A DNA stretch of 64,000 nt from Temnothorax longispinosus (taxonomy: Eukaryota; Arthropoda; Insecta; Hymenoptera; Formicidae): the NCBI RefSeq assembly GCF_030848805.1, contig NC_092359.1, positions 15,117,102 to 15,181,101 of the forward strand. Direction: 5' to 3'. Each line of letters begins with the position of its first letter. The first letter of the stretch is position 1. The translations under genes were made by a program, and so were the position numbers. Under the pieces are notes generated by a model. The model was given only the letters and a program-made list of their open reading frames with translations. It made no database searches and had not been told where the DNA came from. Below are positions 25,798 through 38,900 of this stretch, piece by piece.

Positions 25798-28700
25798 TCA
25801 AACGTATTGTAGAATGGGCGTTAAGATGGCAGGATTCCTGGGCGGAAGAGAATACGCACGAGTACTTTTTGAGGAATATATTTCTGAATTCGCAAACGTG
25901 ATTCACACGTTCGATCACATCTCTTGTCGGTAGCGAACTGACTCGAGGGCAGTCGGGCAGTGGCGGCTCCCTCTTCAACGCACCCGGCCTTAATGTAACG
26001 CGGCCAATCCAAAATTTTTGAAATAAAATACATATTCTACAGTATGTAACCCTTTAAGAACATCGTGTTCAACTCTTGATTAGCGTTGTCCAGTTCAGTT
26101 TGGGAATATCTAATAAATATAGTAGTTTTTCTCCCAAATATGCATTTACATTTTAGAAAATTGCAGAAGAAAGATAACTTAGGTAAAGAACTGCAAAGGA
26201 ATATTTATAATCGCTATCAAGAAAATAACTTTACACCCGAACGTGCTTAGCGCCGTTTATTCATGAGGAATTAATTATGAATGAGATTTCTTGAAGAGAA
26301 AGGGCAGACGGAAGAGGATCGGGCGCTATAATCAGCTATCGGAGACACTTAATAGTGTGCGTCGGACAAGACGGCGACCTTATAGTTAACTAAACGACCG
26401 TCGCTATAACCGTTATCATTATCATTCCGTACGCCATGCAACGGCAGACTATCTCGTCCTGTGTATGGGCGAACGACGGCACACCAGTTATATAGCAGCC
26501 GCGCGAGGGCAGTAGACGACTGCGACGTTGGCGATGAGTATCGGCAATTAAAATTCATGCCGGCGTCGTTAGCCTTCGCGTGCGCATATACAGAGGAATG
26601 GTTTAATGCACATCCAACGCACCGACGGATCGCGTACGTGTGAACGCACTTTGTATCGCATCGCACGTGATGGAGCAGTGATGAGGTGAAGCGCGAGTCA
26701 GACGCAGTGGTACACAATAGGAAAAGCCTGTCTCTCGCTCGTGAACGTAGCACGCTTGCCACGGGAACCGTGCGAAACTATTCCTCTCCAATTTCTACGC
26801 GATCTCGGTATCCGAGTATGACAAGCTATTCAAATAACTTTTATGTATTCCCTAATTTAGGATGAGCTTCAATTTATATATAAATTGAAACAATCCCACG
26901 AAGGGATCATGAGAGATATTTGAAACTCATTCGTTATCGTTGAAAGTATGAAATGTGGGCGAGGAATTGTATTAGATAAGAATTCTATAATGTTCAGTTA
27001 AATTTTAGACGATTCAAGATCTTTAGTTTGCGCTTCTATTTGTGCGCTCGCCGAAGGAGTTTCCTAAGCAGCTGAGTTTACTGCAAGTGATTGCAGGATT
27101 GCGATAGTCTTAAGCCAATCCTGTTAGTTCTCGTCTTATCCCATCTTATCTTATCTGTTTTATCCGACAAGTAAGACAGGATACTTCTCGATGAATACTT
27201 CCAGCAATCGAGAACAGAGTATGCGTGATAATAGGTAACTCGTGAAAAGTAAGCGCTCAAACTCTAGTTCAACAATCTATCGTTGTACTCTTATAATAGA
27301 GTGTGTAAAATGTTAACAAAAGTATTTTACATGCTTTCTTCTGATATTTTTACATAACGTTATATGTATGTATATAAAATAAAATGAAAATATATTATAT
27401 AAAGAAGTGACCAAGGAAAGATAAATTCCTCATATGAAAATTTATACTAACCACGCGATATTATCTCACGCCTGTAGGTATTTCACGAGTAACGAATTAG
27501 CGAACGCAAACAAATCACTCACGATCGGGACAATCACTCTTTGAACCGCGATCGATCGCATAAATACCAAGAATCGCGCACAGGTATCACGGGTGTAGGC
27601 CGCTAACGTGAATCACGCTAATATCACGCTGCAGCATGCAGCACATGCGCGCTCCACTTGGTAGACGCGCATATTCCATTCCGAAACGCGTATACGAGCG
27701 AGCCCATACGTTAATTGGCTATTGCACAACAGTAACGCGCCGATTGATACGTAAATGGAGTGGGCAATTATGCGACGATGTAAACAATAATCCCTGTGTT
27801 ACGATACTGCAAACGAAGCTGACTGATGCACCATGCAAATTGCTCTCCTATCTTCACTATCGCGGTCCTATCGCCAGAGCTCTGTGGACTTTCGACGTAA
27901 CGAAAGTGATGGTATAAGCGGTGTTTTATAGGGGATCTACGAGAACTGTATCGTTATTTCTCTCTTTCGCGAATTTTTCAAGTAACTTCGAATTGAGTTT
28001 TTGCTAAAAGTCGGCAACAAACTAATGTTTGCGTTGTCTATATTAGATTATAGTATCGAAAGAAGAAAATTAAAATATGTCTATATTTAAAATTGTACCT
28101 ACATACGCACATACAATTAAAAATCGAAATTAATACTAATTTGATAAACTTTGTACCTTTGTATTATTGCAAAAGCATCATGAGTAACCTATTACTTTTC
28201 GAAATCTTGTATTATTTATAATAGTTGGAACGTAACATTTTATATTTTATCAGACTATCACATTTCAATAGGCGAGAGTCCTTTTGATCAATCGATCTTG
28301 TTGAGAAACAGTATCGTCGCGACTTTCGATAGTCGCAGCTGTGCTGGTTCCCGAAAATGATGCCCGAAAATGAAACATCACGACAGAAAAAAATACAGGC
28401 AGCTGCGGCGGAAAATGTGCAGTAAATTGAACGGCGCCATTAAATTATCAGGACGTGAGGCGTTTTATCGTTTCAGTGTTGCTTCCCTCCTTTTTTTCAG
28501 TTCCGTAGTCCCTTTAACGTGAAATTATATTTCCATTACGCACGACCGTATTTAAGCCATTATGCGTGATCGTTGCCGCACTTTTCACTGAAACGCGATT
28601 AACCCAGATTCGCCAGATGTTCCGCGCAGGGCACGGATTCATATCTCAGTTTCCTCTGACATTCCTGAAAATACGGATAATTATGAAAATGCATAAATCA

Positions 28701-28988
28701 TTTGAGATGCATGGATAAAGATAGCCGACTGTAGACGGAAATGAAAGCTGATGTTCAATAATTTCTGTAATCTTTAATTATTTCAAGGCGATTCGTGTTA
28801 TTTGCTTTTGCTACTTTTTTTCCCCCGGACGACGTTATTAAACGCGAAATTACGTCTTTCGCCGTTGTAACTGCAATTTATAGAAAGGTGCCTTGCGCGC
28901 ACCGGTATCCTCGTGTAGATTTTTACGATGCGGCGCACGGAGAAATAGCATCGTTACAAAAATAATCGCTGCTATGTATCACAAGGCA
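25798..28988. other. No accepted gene; CpG-rich islands at 26.3-26.8 and 27.5-27.9 kb
   Basis: The CpG-rich patch at 26330-26800 carries a 137-codon minus-strand frame (26349-26762) that overlaps other frames and has no recognisable motif. It looks more like an open reading effect of GC-rich DNA than a gene. 27480-27930 is similar in base composition. Either patch could hold a promoter or leader exon, but no convincing splice pair was found. Confidence 0.45.
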
Positions 28989-29022
28989 GTGAGAGAAAGA
29001 GAAAGAGAGAGAGAGAGAGAAG
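28989..29022. repeat. (GA)n / GAAA purine tract
   Basis: A run of GAGA with interspersed AAA, continuing as an imperfect purine tract to about 29060. It is a simple repeat. Confidence 0.92.
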
Positions 29023-32000
29023 AAGGAAAAAAAGAAAAGAGAGAAAAAAGGATAAAGGTAATAAACGCCATAGAGGAAAAAAGCTGCGGAGATATAGATC
29101 GGGCCGAAGATAATTAACTGCACTCTTAATTAATGTTACCGGTATAATTACGTTTTCCGTACAATTTGCAAGTATGCGGATGGGAGGAAGAAGAGACAAT
29201 GGTCGCCAATATCGAACCGCTTGGTACCACACATTCCGGCGAACGGAAGTGAGAAGCGCATTCGCGCTACATTAATTTCTGCTTGAAATTAAATCTCGGG
29301 GGGAAACGCGATTCTCTTACGCCAAATTAAATCTTTTCCATATCCGATCTGACATATACATTACTTTCTTAACGGATCATTTATCTTATTTAACACTTCT
29401 GCGTCCGCCATCATTCACCCTGAAACAGGAATTAATCAATTAAAGCGCTGAGAGTAGCATAGACTTAATTTTTCGACTGCTGACAGCAATTTAGAGGAAT
29501 GTAAAACTGTCTTATGCCACTTCCTGTTAAGAGATCAACATGAAAGAACTTTTTCGCTTTTCTACAGTGCTTTGTATTTTATCCGTTCTATTTTTAATAT
29601 TATAATAGCTTTCGTTAAAAGCAAAATTTTTTCCTCTTTGCCTCTTTCTTATTCTTATCTCAAATAAAATATCTCAAATTTGTCTTTTCGCGAGTGCGTG
29701 TTGTGAATCGAAGCGTGAAGACTGCGGGAAGTCGTCAAGCAGCGGGAGACGATATTCTTGGCATACGTTAATCACGTGTGTGAGCGCAGAGCCAAAAGAT
29801 CGTTTCGCGAGCCGAGACAAAAGAAAGGGAGATAAATATACAATTGAGCGACATTCGTATCTCCAAGAAGAGGGCGAATATTCTTAGAAAGCCGTAGACA
29901 TCAATGGCTGCCATCCAAAAATATTCCTGGACGAAATCTCCGCTGGTTGCATCGGAAATGGAGAGCGGGAGGAAAAGACAAACAAGCAAGAAGGACGACT
30001 TTTCCGTTCATCCTTATGTACACACATAAGTATGCAGTTTTCGTCGGGGAAGAACGGGACACACACTTGGGGAAGATTTATTTTCGTGTCCATCTCTTCG
30101 ATTTTCGTACGCCGTGACTCGATTTTCGTAAACGCGCGTCTCTTCCCTGCCGCAAGTGTACGTTTGTAAGTCTCTCGACAGCTTGTTAGCAACGTAGACT
30201 CTACGGCAAAGAAAGTAAATTGAGGGCCGCGGCGGAGAAAGTTGCGTGTAGTATAAGTCACTATTTATCTTGTTACACAAAAGAGAAAGAAGGTAACTGA
30301 GAACCGTGTTCAAACAAAATGCGATGGCATAATTAAAACGACGTATGAAAAATATAATTATTTAAGATATCATATGTGGAGTTTCTATCAAATTTTTCTT
30401 ATAAATTATTTATTATGTAAATTATTATATATTACTTATTATAAAAACAAATTACTTTTCACGAAACGGATGCACACAGACAATTAGCAAATTTAAAATG
30501 ATGTAGGAAAAATTTATTCTTGGGTGTATGTTGCAAAGTACATTATCGGATCATAGCATAAGAGACGCGTAGAGCGCACGAATTTTCAGAAAATATTCCG
30601 TATATGGTTCATATATTTTTACGCGTCGAAAAAGAGTGAAATAATTATTTTTTTAAAATGCTTTTAAAGCACGGCACATTTCATACAGCGATAATATCCT
30701 TGCGCCAGTGCGCGCATTGTGTGACGAGATAATTAAACTTAATAATAATTAAAGAACGTAATTTTAAATGCACGTCCTCATTTGACAGCGAGCGCGAGCG
30801 CAGTGCGAAAGTGCTAAATAATTTTGCCTGTAATTGGTACGGCCGGCCAATGATCTGGCCTTCTCTTTTATATTCGTCCATATTCGAATTCGCTTCGGCT
30901 GGCGAGTTATCAATTATCCGCGAAAGTAGTTTAACTTTTCGCGACCGCGCGAAATGCAGAAGCCCTGACTATTCCCCCTCGAAATCGCGCACGTTAATCG
31001 ACATGGTAGTGGCGGCAAACTCGTTTTGCATCTCAAAGTGCGAAACGACAGGTAAATGCACGCCGAGGCAGCCGTGAGCGCGATATTGCTCGCATTAAGC
31101 GACGATTCCCCCGGCGCCCGCGCTCCGCGATCGATAACGAAATCTCGAACGGCGTAGCCGTAGAGGTAACGGGCGCGCTCCGCGCTAAATTAGTCGCGAA
31201 AATATTCACGCCTTTCATTTCGAAGTTAGGGCAACGTTGTCGCGACGCCCGCGCCCGCGCCCGCGCCGTGGCGACCCTGGGCGCCGGTCCTCTCCAAAGC
31301 GAATGGAAGTTTGATGCACGCAGATTAAATTCGCATTCCGGGTCGATGTACCGGGTGTGTACGGCATGCCAGATTCCCCCGGTGTTCCCGAACCCGGCTG
31401 CTGTGTGCTCGCGAACGCTGTGCGCATCGACGGATCGTAGATACGCACTTATGCAGACACCTGCGCTACCGCGGATGCCTCGAGAGCGGAGCTGCCGAGC
31501 TACCCGCCGTAAGGTCCTTCAAACTCCGAAACTCTACTTCTTCCTCCCACTCTCCCCCGCCGACCCTTGGCGTAGCAAACTCTCGTTACTTTCCGTCTCT
31601 CTTTCTCTCTTCCGCACTCTTCTATCATATCTTTTCTGCTTCGCCTTTACCAACCCTCTCTCCACCACTTGTTCGGCAACGCTTCCTATTTCTTCCTGCT
31701 CACATACTGCATTCTGATCTCGTCCTTTTTTTTTCCTTTCACCCTCAGGCTCCACTGCTTATTTTAGCCTCCCCAAACGGCTACGCTCTACGAGACAATT
31801 TTCCAGCTACCGCCTCTCTCGTCGTTTACTATCTCCTCCGTCGGTCGTGTTTTGTTCCTGCCATCGAAGCCCCTCATCGTCATGGATGTCTTTCGGCCAT
31901 GTCGATGCATCAGCCGCACGTAAATTTCATCGTTACTCTGCGTGTCCTCGACGCCTCGACCAACGCGGACTGACTTGCAATTACCGTTTGGCGACAGCTC

Positions 32001-34306
32001 TATTCCTTCATTAAAATTGCATCAACGTCGGTGCACAGAGGCGTGTATTCTCTATCCACCGCGGCCGCTATAATGCGCTTAGGGATTTCCGACAACCGAC
32101 AAGCATTTCGGGAGCCGCGCGTCTAACCGAAGGATAGTCCCGCTCGGTGAACAGAGTAGGACCGCTGATAAGCAGCGCATAGGAAAATGCACGGGCTTGC
32201 ACTTTTCGCATCGATTCGCTAAATGATCATTTGACTTTCAACAGCCTTTCAATTCTGGATCTCTATAATATCGGAAGAGAAATCAAAACGCACCAGCGCG
32301 AGCATTTGCGACGACAACATGGCTTACTCAAGTATGTATGTATGTACTTCAAACACAAGGTTCCATGCGTGATTCATGACGTGACTTTATTTGATAGAAA
32401 CACTTTTTCGTCTCTGTGGCGTTTCATAAGTTTAGTACGTCACATTCTACTTAAATTTAGAGAGAGAAAGCACTATCACTCGCATTTCAAATATTTTTAT
32501 TAAAATTAATTTACCGCTTTGAATAGTAGTTAAAAAATGTAAGTAAATAGGATATATTTCTCTCAATGCAATTTCAAATACAACTGAATTCATTTTAGTA
32601 TCTATTCTGTCACATAATTAACTTGAACTTTTAATGTGGTTTATTAATCATCAATAAGTTTAAAATAACATTAATAAAAGAGACAATTAATAACAGAAAA
32701 CATTTTATTATAATGAACTTCATACTCAAATAGCTATTAATTTATTATAAAATAATTTTGATAATTTAGTATAATTGCATATATTTCTGTTTGCCGCACG
32801 TGCATCACGTGTACTAATTTAAAATAAAACCTATTATTAATTTTAACATTAATTTTCTGAAGGTAGGATAGTATTCTCTATATAAAGCTGTTTTTGACGA
32901 ATTATTAAGATATCGGCGCTCATTGCGTCGAAACTACAGTCACATTATTCGCAACCGTTTCAAGAAGGGAGTCCACAACTCTCCGACTTCCGAAACAAGA
33001 TTAGCCAGACAGGTAATAACCTTAACTTCTGCCGCTTGTTTTCCGAAGTGCAACGCGGCGGAGTGCGAATTAGAGACATCAAATTCAATGGAACTGCACG
33101 CCAATACGATACGAACGCGAGTTCTATTGAAAGGGAACATCAGATTCAATGGCACTGCTCGCGCCTACTCGATATCAATCCGACATAGCGTGAACGCATA
33201 CACTCGACGATATTTGAAAGAAATTTTACATACTCGACTTCTTTATACATATACATATAGATGATAGCTACCGTCAACATTTATATATGCTACTTCACAA
33301 TATGATAGTGCTCGAAATGTATCGACAAATTTATTATATTAAAGAACAAATCGCTTACACGACAAAGTTAACTTTTCTAAATCAAATTTTTTTTTTATAA
33401 ATCCACGTTTTCAGATGATTTAAACCGTTTATAATTAATATAATCCAATAAATTTGGGGTTTTATATCAAATTTTAATTTCTATTATATGCAGAATGTGT
33501 AATTTGTTCTGTATTAGAAAAATTTTATCAAAGAAAATTTTATATCCAGGTGTGCATATTAAATATCCATCATGTAAAAAGCAAAGAATCAACAGTGGTG
33601 ATAGCAGTAATTGTGAAATGCAAAGTTTAACAAATAGACATGCCGGTTTCGCTGATATATCGCACGTTATTTCACGGACGAAAAATCAGAAGCGAATTAA
33701 TATTTTAATATCATGTTGCATCATGTCGTATTAATATACCGCAGCATGAATTGGAATCAAATTATCTTAAATGATCCGCGGAGAGTTATATCGAGCATTC
33801 CGAATGATCGGCAAAAGCATCGTTGCGAAAATCATTGCGCTTGCATCGGTGACTAGTGAAATAACTAAACGCTATTACGTCGGGCGGATACGTAATTGCA
33901 ACATCGGTGGAATAGCTGGAATGCCCTGCTTCCCTGTTAAGCCCTTGGAACCCCTTGATCAAGGAAAAAGAGTTATCTCGCCTTGATATTGGATCAGGGG
34001 AAAACGATAATTTTCCTGAGACTTCCCCGCCGCACCGACTGAAAGTATCCGTCGGAAATGCGTGGTCATGGTCGATGTGCTCCGAACTCTCGACTCAGCA
34101 CCAACGAAATAATTTCATCCCAGGCGCTGCACGCCGGCCAAGAGAAATGCCAAAGTAAAACGCTCTCTATCGATTCTTTCTCTGCTGCTTTCCACCGAAT
34201 CTCCTATGATCCTTAAAGCGTCGCCTTCGAATTCTTCGAAACGCACCGTTCCGCTCTTTGTTATATTATCGTCGCTCCTCTTGATAAACGTCTTTGTGAA
34301 GAAAAA

Positions 34307-34313
<7 letters not shown>
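29023..34313. other. No accepted gene; strongly CpG-rich island at 30.9-32.1 kb
   Basis: 30880-32130 is the most CpG-rich island of the window. It includes a CGCGCC hexamer run (31246-31268) and a pyrimidine-rich tract (31530-31740). The 149-codon plus-strand frame at 31268-31717 crosses both and has a low-complexity Ser/Leu/Arg translation without a domain, so it is not called. The island could be a promoter with an untranslated first exon. The remaining sequence on both sides is AT-rich with nothing recognised. Confidence 0.45.

Positions 34314-34366
<53 letters not shown>
34314..34366. repeat. (CA)n microsatellite
   Basis: About 26 uninterrupted AC units preceded by CATACATA. The Val-Cys repeat peptides on the minus strand are artefacts of this tract. 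Confidence 0.97.
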
Positions 34367-34369
<3 letters not shown>

Positions 34370-35117
34370 CTATTTCTAGGGTGGGACAAAGAACAGATGA
34401 CTGCTTTTGTGTGCAATTTTGCCAGATTGCAATACCCTTTTTATGGATTTGCCTAATCACATTGTCAGCTCTGCGAGATAAACTTAATTTTTATTCGAAG
34501 TCCATCCACGTATAGTAAAAATTTTAATCACAAAAATCGCGGAACGCGAGTTTCTCTTTGCTCACACGAAATACAGTTACTTAAAATGTAAAGAACAAAG
34601 TATTCTGATTATTACGAAATATTGTATTAAATTGTTATTACATTCATGTAAAAATATAAAGTATAAAAACATAAAGTTTCACGATTCAAAGCAAAGTAAA
34701 AAACACTGTTATATAAAAAAAACTTGGAGTAGTTCGGTATTGGTTATACATTAAATTCTCGCGTTTGGATTAAATATATCTATATCATCTACATCTATGT
34801 AATCGATTGCTACGAAAGAATCGTTAATTTTGTATCATTGTAAAAATACCAGCAAGATGCCGAATGCTGTAAACAATATAACAATAAATGACAGCGTTTG
34901 TAGAACTACCGTGGTAGATACATGATACAACCTTTATCTCGCGAGTTCGCCATTTCTCACGGATTTCCTATCGAATGGGCAATGATCGAGGAACAATTAC
35001 TGCAGCCTTACTCCCGGAAATTACATTACGATCTCTTCTAACGGAGAGAGATCAGGTCGGCCGGCGCTGCATTAACTGACCTCCGCTTCGCCGCCGTGTA
35101 AATCCAATTGGACCTCC
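34367..35117. other. No gene seen
   Basis: AT-rich sequence, becoming CpG-richer at 34960-35117. Nothing was recognised. Confidence 0.55.
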
Positions 35118-35123
35118 CGCGCG

Positions 35124-35160
<37 letters not shown>
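35118..35160. repeat. (CG)n joined to (CA)n, alternating purine-pyrimidine
   Basis: About seven CG units pass directly into about 14 CA units. Strictly alternating purine-pyrimidine tracts of this kind are the classical Z-DNA-forming sequence; formation here is inference. Confidence 0.95.
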
Positions 35161-35163
<3 letters not shown>

Positions 35164-35817
35164 CAATCAACGAAGACCACGAAGAGAAGACAGTTAACAC
35201 CCTCCAGAGAATTGGGTTAAGTCAATGTCATTGATAACGGGTTTCCGATATTTCGCGTCAGGATCTATCTTTCCGCGCTTTCATAATCAGAAGCCACCCT
35301 CGCCTCTCTCGCCTGCATTGTCGCGTATGTTGATATATCGGCCCTACGGTGCCTCACCATGAAAAAGTGGAATTTTACGGCGACCACGGAAGCAACTGAC
35401 AAAAATTGCAATCGAAGTTCACTTTCGGCGGCAATCAACCGTAAAAATCTGGCGAAGAAAGTAAACATCGATACTCGTTCATAGTGAAAACCCATCATCG
35501 ACAGTGACCTACATTACTATCGATGTGCGGGCTGTAGGTTGCTCCAGGGCGTTCCGGGAAGTTCCGGAAAAGCGTTTTTTGGAATAGTTTCGCTGTTACT
35601 CAATCTCCGGATGTAATGCAACATGAGCCGCGTACAATTTTCATTCAGCGCTATCTCACATCCAATTCGTTTTCACTATTACCGTGACCGATGAAGCGAT
35701 ATTATTGTTAACCACTGATTTAATTCACGTAAAACGTTACGTTTTCTTATCTAACTTACACATTCTGTATTTAATCTCCAATAATTCCCTGTTTCGCGAG
35801 GCAACAAGCAGGAAAAA

Positions 35818-35970
35818 ATGGAGAGACAATGGAATTTAATCTTTACCCTATGCGCCTGTTATGCCATTTTGTGTGAGCGATCCTATATCCCGCCAGGTTC
35901 CCAGGCACTGTCAAATTTCATTAGCGTGGCGTATACGTCGAACTCGTTTCGCGGCGTTCCCGCACAAAAA
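35818..35970 (+). CDS. Candidate first exon of a secreted protein
   Basis: The ATG at 35818 sits in a favourable A-rich context (GGAAAAAATGG). The first 20 residues form a signal peptide: a short polar start (MERQWN), a hydrophobic core (LIFTLCACYAILC), then ERSYIPPGSQ as the likely mature start. The frame is open for 51 codons and meets a good splice donor, AAA|GTAAGAG, exactly at the end of codon 51 (phase 0). Past this donor the frame soon stops, as expected for an intron. The 51 residues match no family I recognise; YIPPG-like motifs occur in some cuticle proteins, but this is too weak for a call. No second exon was identified. It could still be a chance frame, but the start context, signal peptide and donor agree. 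Confidence 0.4.
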
Positions 35971-38900
35971 GTAAGAGAAGCCGTGTGTCAGTTTTGCTGG
36001 CTTCCTCCGAATCCTATATGACATTAAAGCTCCATCACGCTGCCGGGGCTAAAAGTCACATCCACCACATTCGCGGAATAAACGCGTCACATCTTCCGTA
36101 TCTTTCGATTGAACTTGAAGGTTCTCAAGACGGATTATCCAGTCTTCTCCGTCACCGCGAAGTCGTACCGCAGCGGCTACGGAATTTAACCCCTCCCCCC
36201 TTGGCATGCCTTCCTACGAAGACATCGATATCGAGCAGTGTCACATCTTCAGTCGCGCGGCGTTTGCGGGTTCATGCTATTCAGAAATTCGAGTTAGCTG
36301 GAGAATCCTAACCAATAATGGAGACGCAATCAGATTATATTAGAACACGCATATATATTAAACCTCTCTGCGGCAAATGGCAGATACATAGACGACTAAT
36401 TAGAATCGAAGGGTTTGATAATAACAGAGCATCTTCGACATATTTTACTTTATGAATATTTTGTGCAAACAATAAATAAATGCTTACATAATTCTTTGCA
36501 TTATAAAAGTACACAATAAAAAAATTGTAATTTTGAAATAAATGATTAACTATTTATGTTATTATTACTTAATATTTACTACTTGTTTTTTCGTTTGAAA
36601 TTCTTTTCTCTGTCTCTTTGTATCAAGCTTGAAAAAATAATATTAAACGAGAAAATTTTAGTTAATATACTTTCTCTGTTTTTTTTTATCCCTATGCAAA
36701 AATTATTCCCATAAATTGTTTTATTATATTCATAAAAGGTAACAATATATTATGTACCACCAAAAATGATGGCAATACATATGCTCCAATTTCATTAAAT
36801 CTACTTTCTAAAGTTAAACGTAGAAGCTAAGCTGAAAAAGGGGAGGTGAAGGGAAACATCTTGTATGTACGTCTGGAAGCGCAACAACAAAATTACACTA
36901 TCATGAATCCCGGTTATGCGAATTCTCGGAAAGTATGTCGCTTAACTTTGTCTACTGTCAGGCACGTCGCGTCGGTTGAAAGGAATTTTGCGCGACCGCC
37001 GCGGCCGCGCTGTAGAAAGGAGTATACGAAAATGACGACGTTGGGGGGGAAAAAAGAGATGGCACGACCGTAAAAGCGCGTTGTGCAGTTGAGATCTTGG
37101 CGTTGATGGAAAACGTAAATATCGCCGGGTGCAGTGAACCGCGAGCTGAACTGTCCGCCGATTATTCGCCGATAATAATACATCAGTCGGAATAACTGAA
37201 TGTCCCGGGTTATTGGTTTTTTGTCGGTGCAATAGATTCCACCGAAATATAAATCGCCCGATGGCGCGGTAAATTAGTCGTGACTGGAAAACCGATATAT
37301 CCGCCCTTTAATGTGTATACACGCGTGCCCGTGCGCTTGTACAACGTGCTCGTATACTCGTGTGTGGAGACGCGGCGTATCCGCGGCAGCCACGTATGTG
37401 TACACACGCGTACGTGTGTTGTATGTACGTCGGCACGAGTATACGGGGCGCGCTCTTGTACGGTTTGTACGGGACGACTAAATCGGGATTGACGTAACGC
37501 TTCGAGGAACAAGCGCGCGAATAATAATGCCCCGTGTCGTTTTCCGCTCCGTGCAACACGGCCCGCTGTCGCGGATCAGCTTGTCGATTTGACGATTCGA
37601 CGATCGCTCTTTGCGTTGCGAGGAGCGCGCTCGCGTGCCCGCTTGATACTTGAAAGACTGCCCGTACCGGATTTCAGTCTCGGAGCGGCACACGCCCGCG
37701 ATTTATCGCTCGACTAACGATGGGCGAGTAAAAATATGGTCGAAGAGACGCGAGCAGGATTTTCCCGCCGTAACTAAACTAACATGAGAAACTTTACGAT
37801 GCCGAATTCGTCGAATTTACGATCAACTCATGACGTAATAAAAGTCATGTGACATGAAATTATATCTGTGTCACTTTCACCGAAACCTTTGCTCTTTATT
37901 CGTTACTGATTATCATACAAGTAGCGCGATTATCTGTATTGCAGATTTTTTCCGTCAATGTACACGATTTCAACGGATTATTAGAAAGATATGATTTGCT
38001 TATTTATAATTTGTTATTTATGTATGTAAAAAATTATATAAATTATTTATTATAATTAAAAAATTAAAATTAAAATAAGAGACATTTTACAATATGTTTT
38101 ATACTCGTCGCGCGTCAAGTTTAAAAGAAAAAATGATGAAAAGAGCCCGTATACGGACTTTTCATCGATCTATAATATCTCTATCAATTAAAGTATTTTT
38201 TTTACATTTCAAAATATACGTGATAGGATCTACTTGCTTTTACAATTTATGCGAAATTCGACATAAATGAAGTTGGACTGCATGTCATATGTCAAATTGA
38301 TGAAAAGGCAGCTTTTTCGTTGTAACAGACTTTCATAATATTCAACTAGATAAGCGCGTCAAAACTGCAATCGCGGAAATCTATCGGCTTTCCGTTTTTT
38401 GTGCGCGTTTGCGGCGCTTGCTTTGACTTTTCGATTTCATCCCATCGCCGCGCGTCCAAAAATGTCGATGACTCGGCAAACCATAGATGACAAATGTACT
38501 GTTTTTTTCAGTCGTTTTACAAGCCGTTGCGCAGCCCCCATTGTTGCATTGGTTATCTGCTACAACGCGAAACGATAACGCATCTCCGCCATGAGTTTCA
38601 AAACTCCGCGATGAGAAAATTATCCATAGCAGTAAAATTGTTTTTTTTTTGTGTCTTGCTGATCCAAAAGCGCGGTTTATGATCGCGAATCTAATTCCAT
38701 TGAATAGCACTAGACTGAGAGATTTGTTATACCAGAATATAGTATCAACAATTTAATGAAAAAACATTATTATTTTAAAATTTTCTTAAAAATGAGATAA
38801 GATATAGATACCTATTAGAATTTGTAGCGAAATTATTTAAATAATATAAATCTATTTTTCTTCGAATATTCATTGTCCATTTACCAAATTCGCCATAATC

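Noticed and set aside
26349..26762. 137-codon minus-strand frame
   Set aside because: It lies in CpG-rich DNA where stops are rare, with competing frames on both strands and no recognisable family.
31268..31717. 149-codon frame on the plus strand
   Set aside because: It runs through a CGCGCC repeat and a pyrimidine tract; the translation is low-complexity without a domain.
34115..34460. Val-Cys repeat protein frames
   Set aside because: They are the translation of a (CA)n microsatellite.
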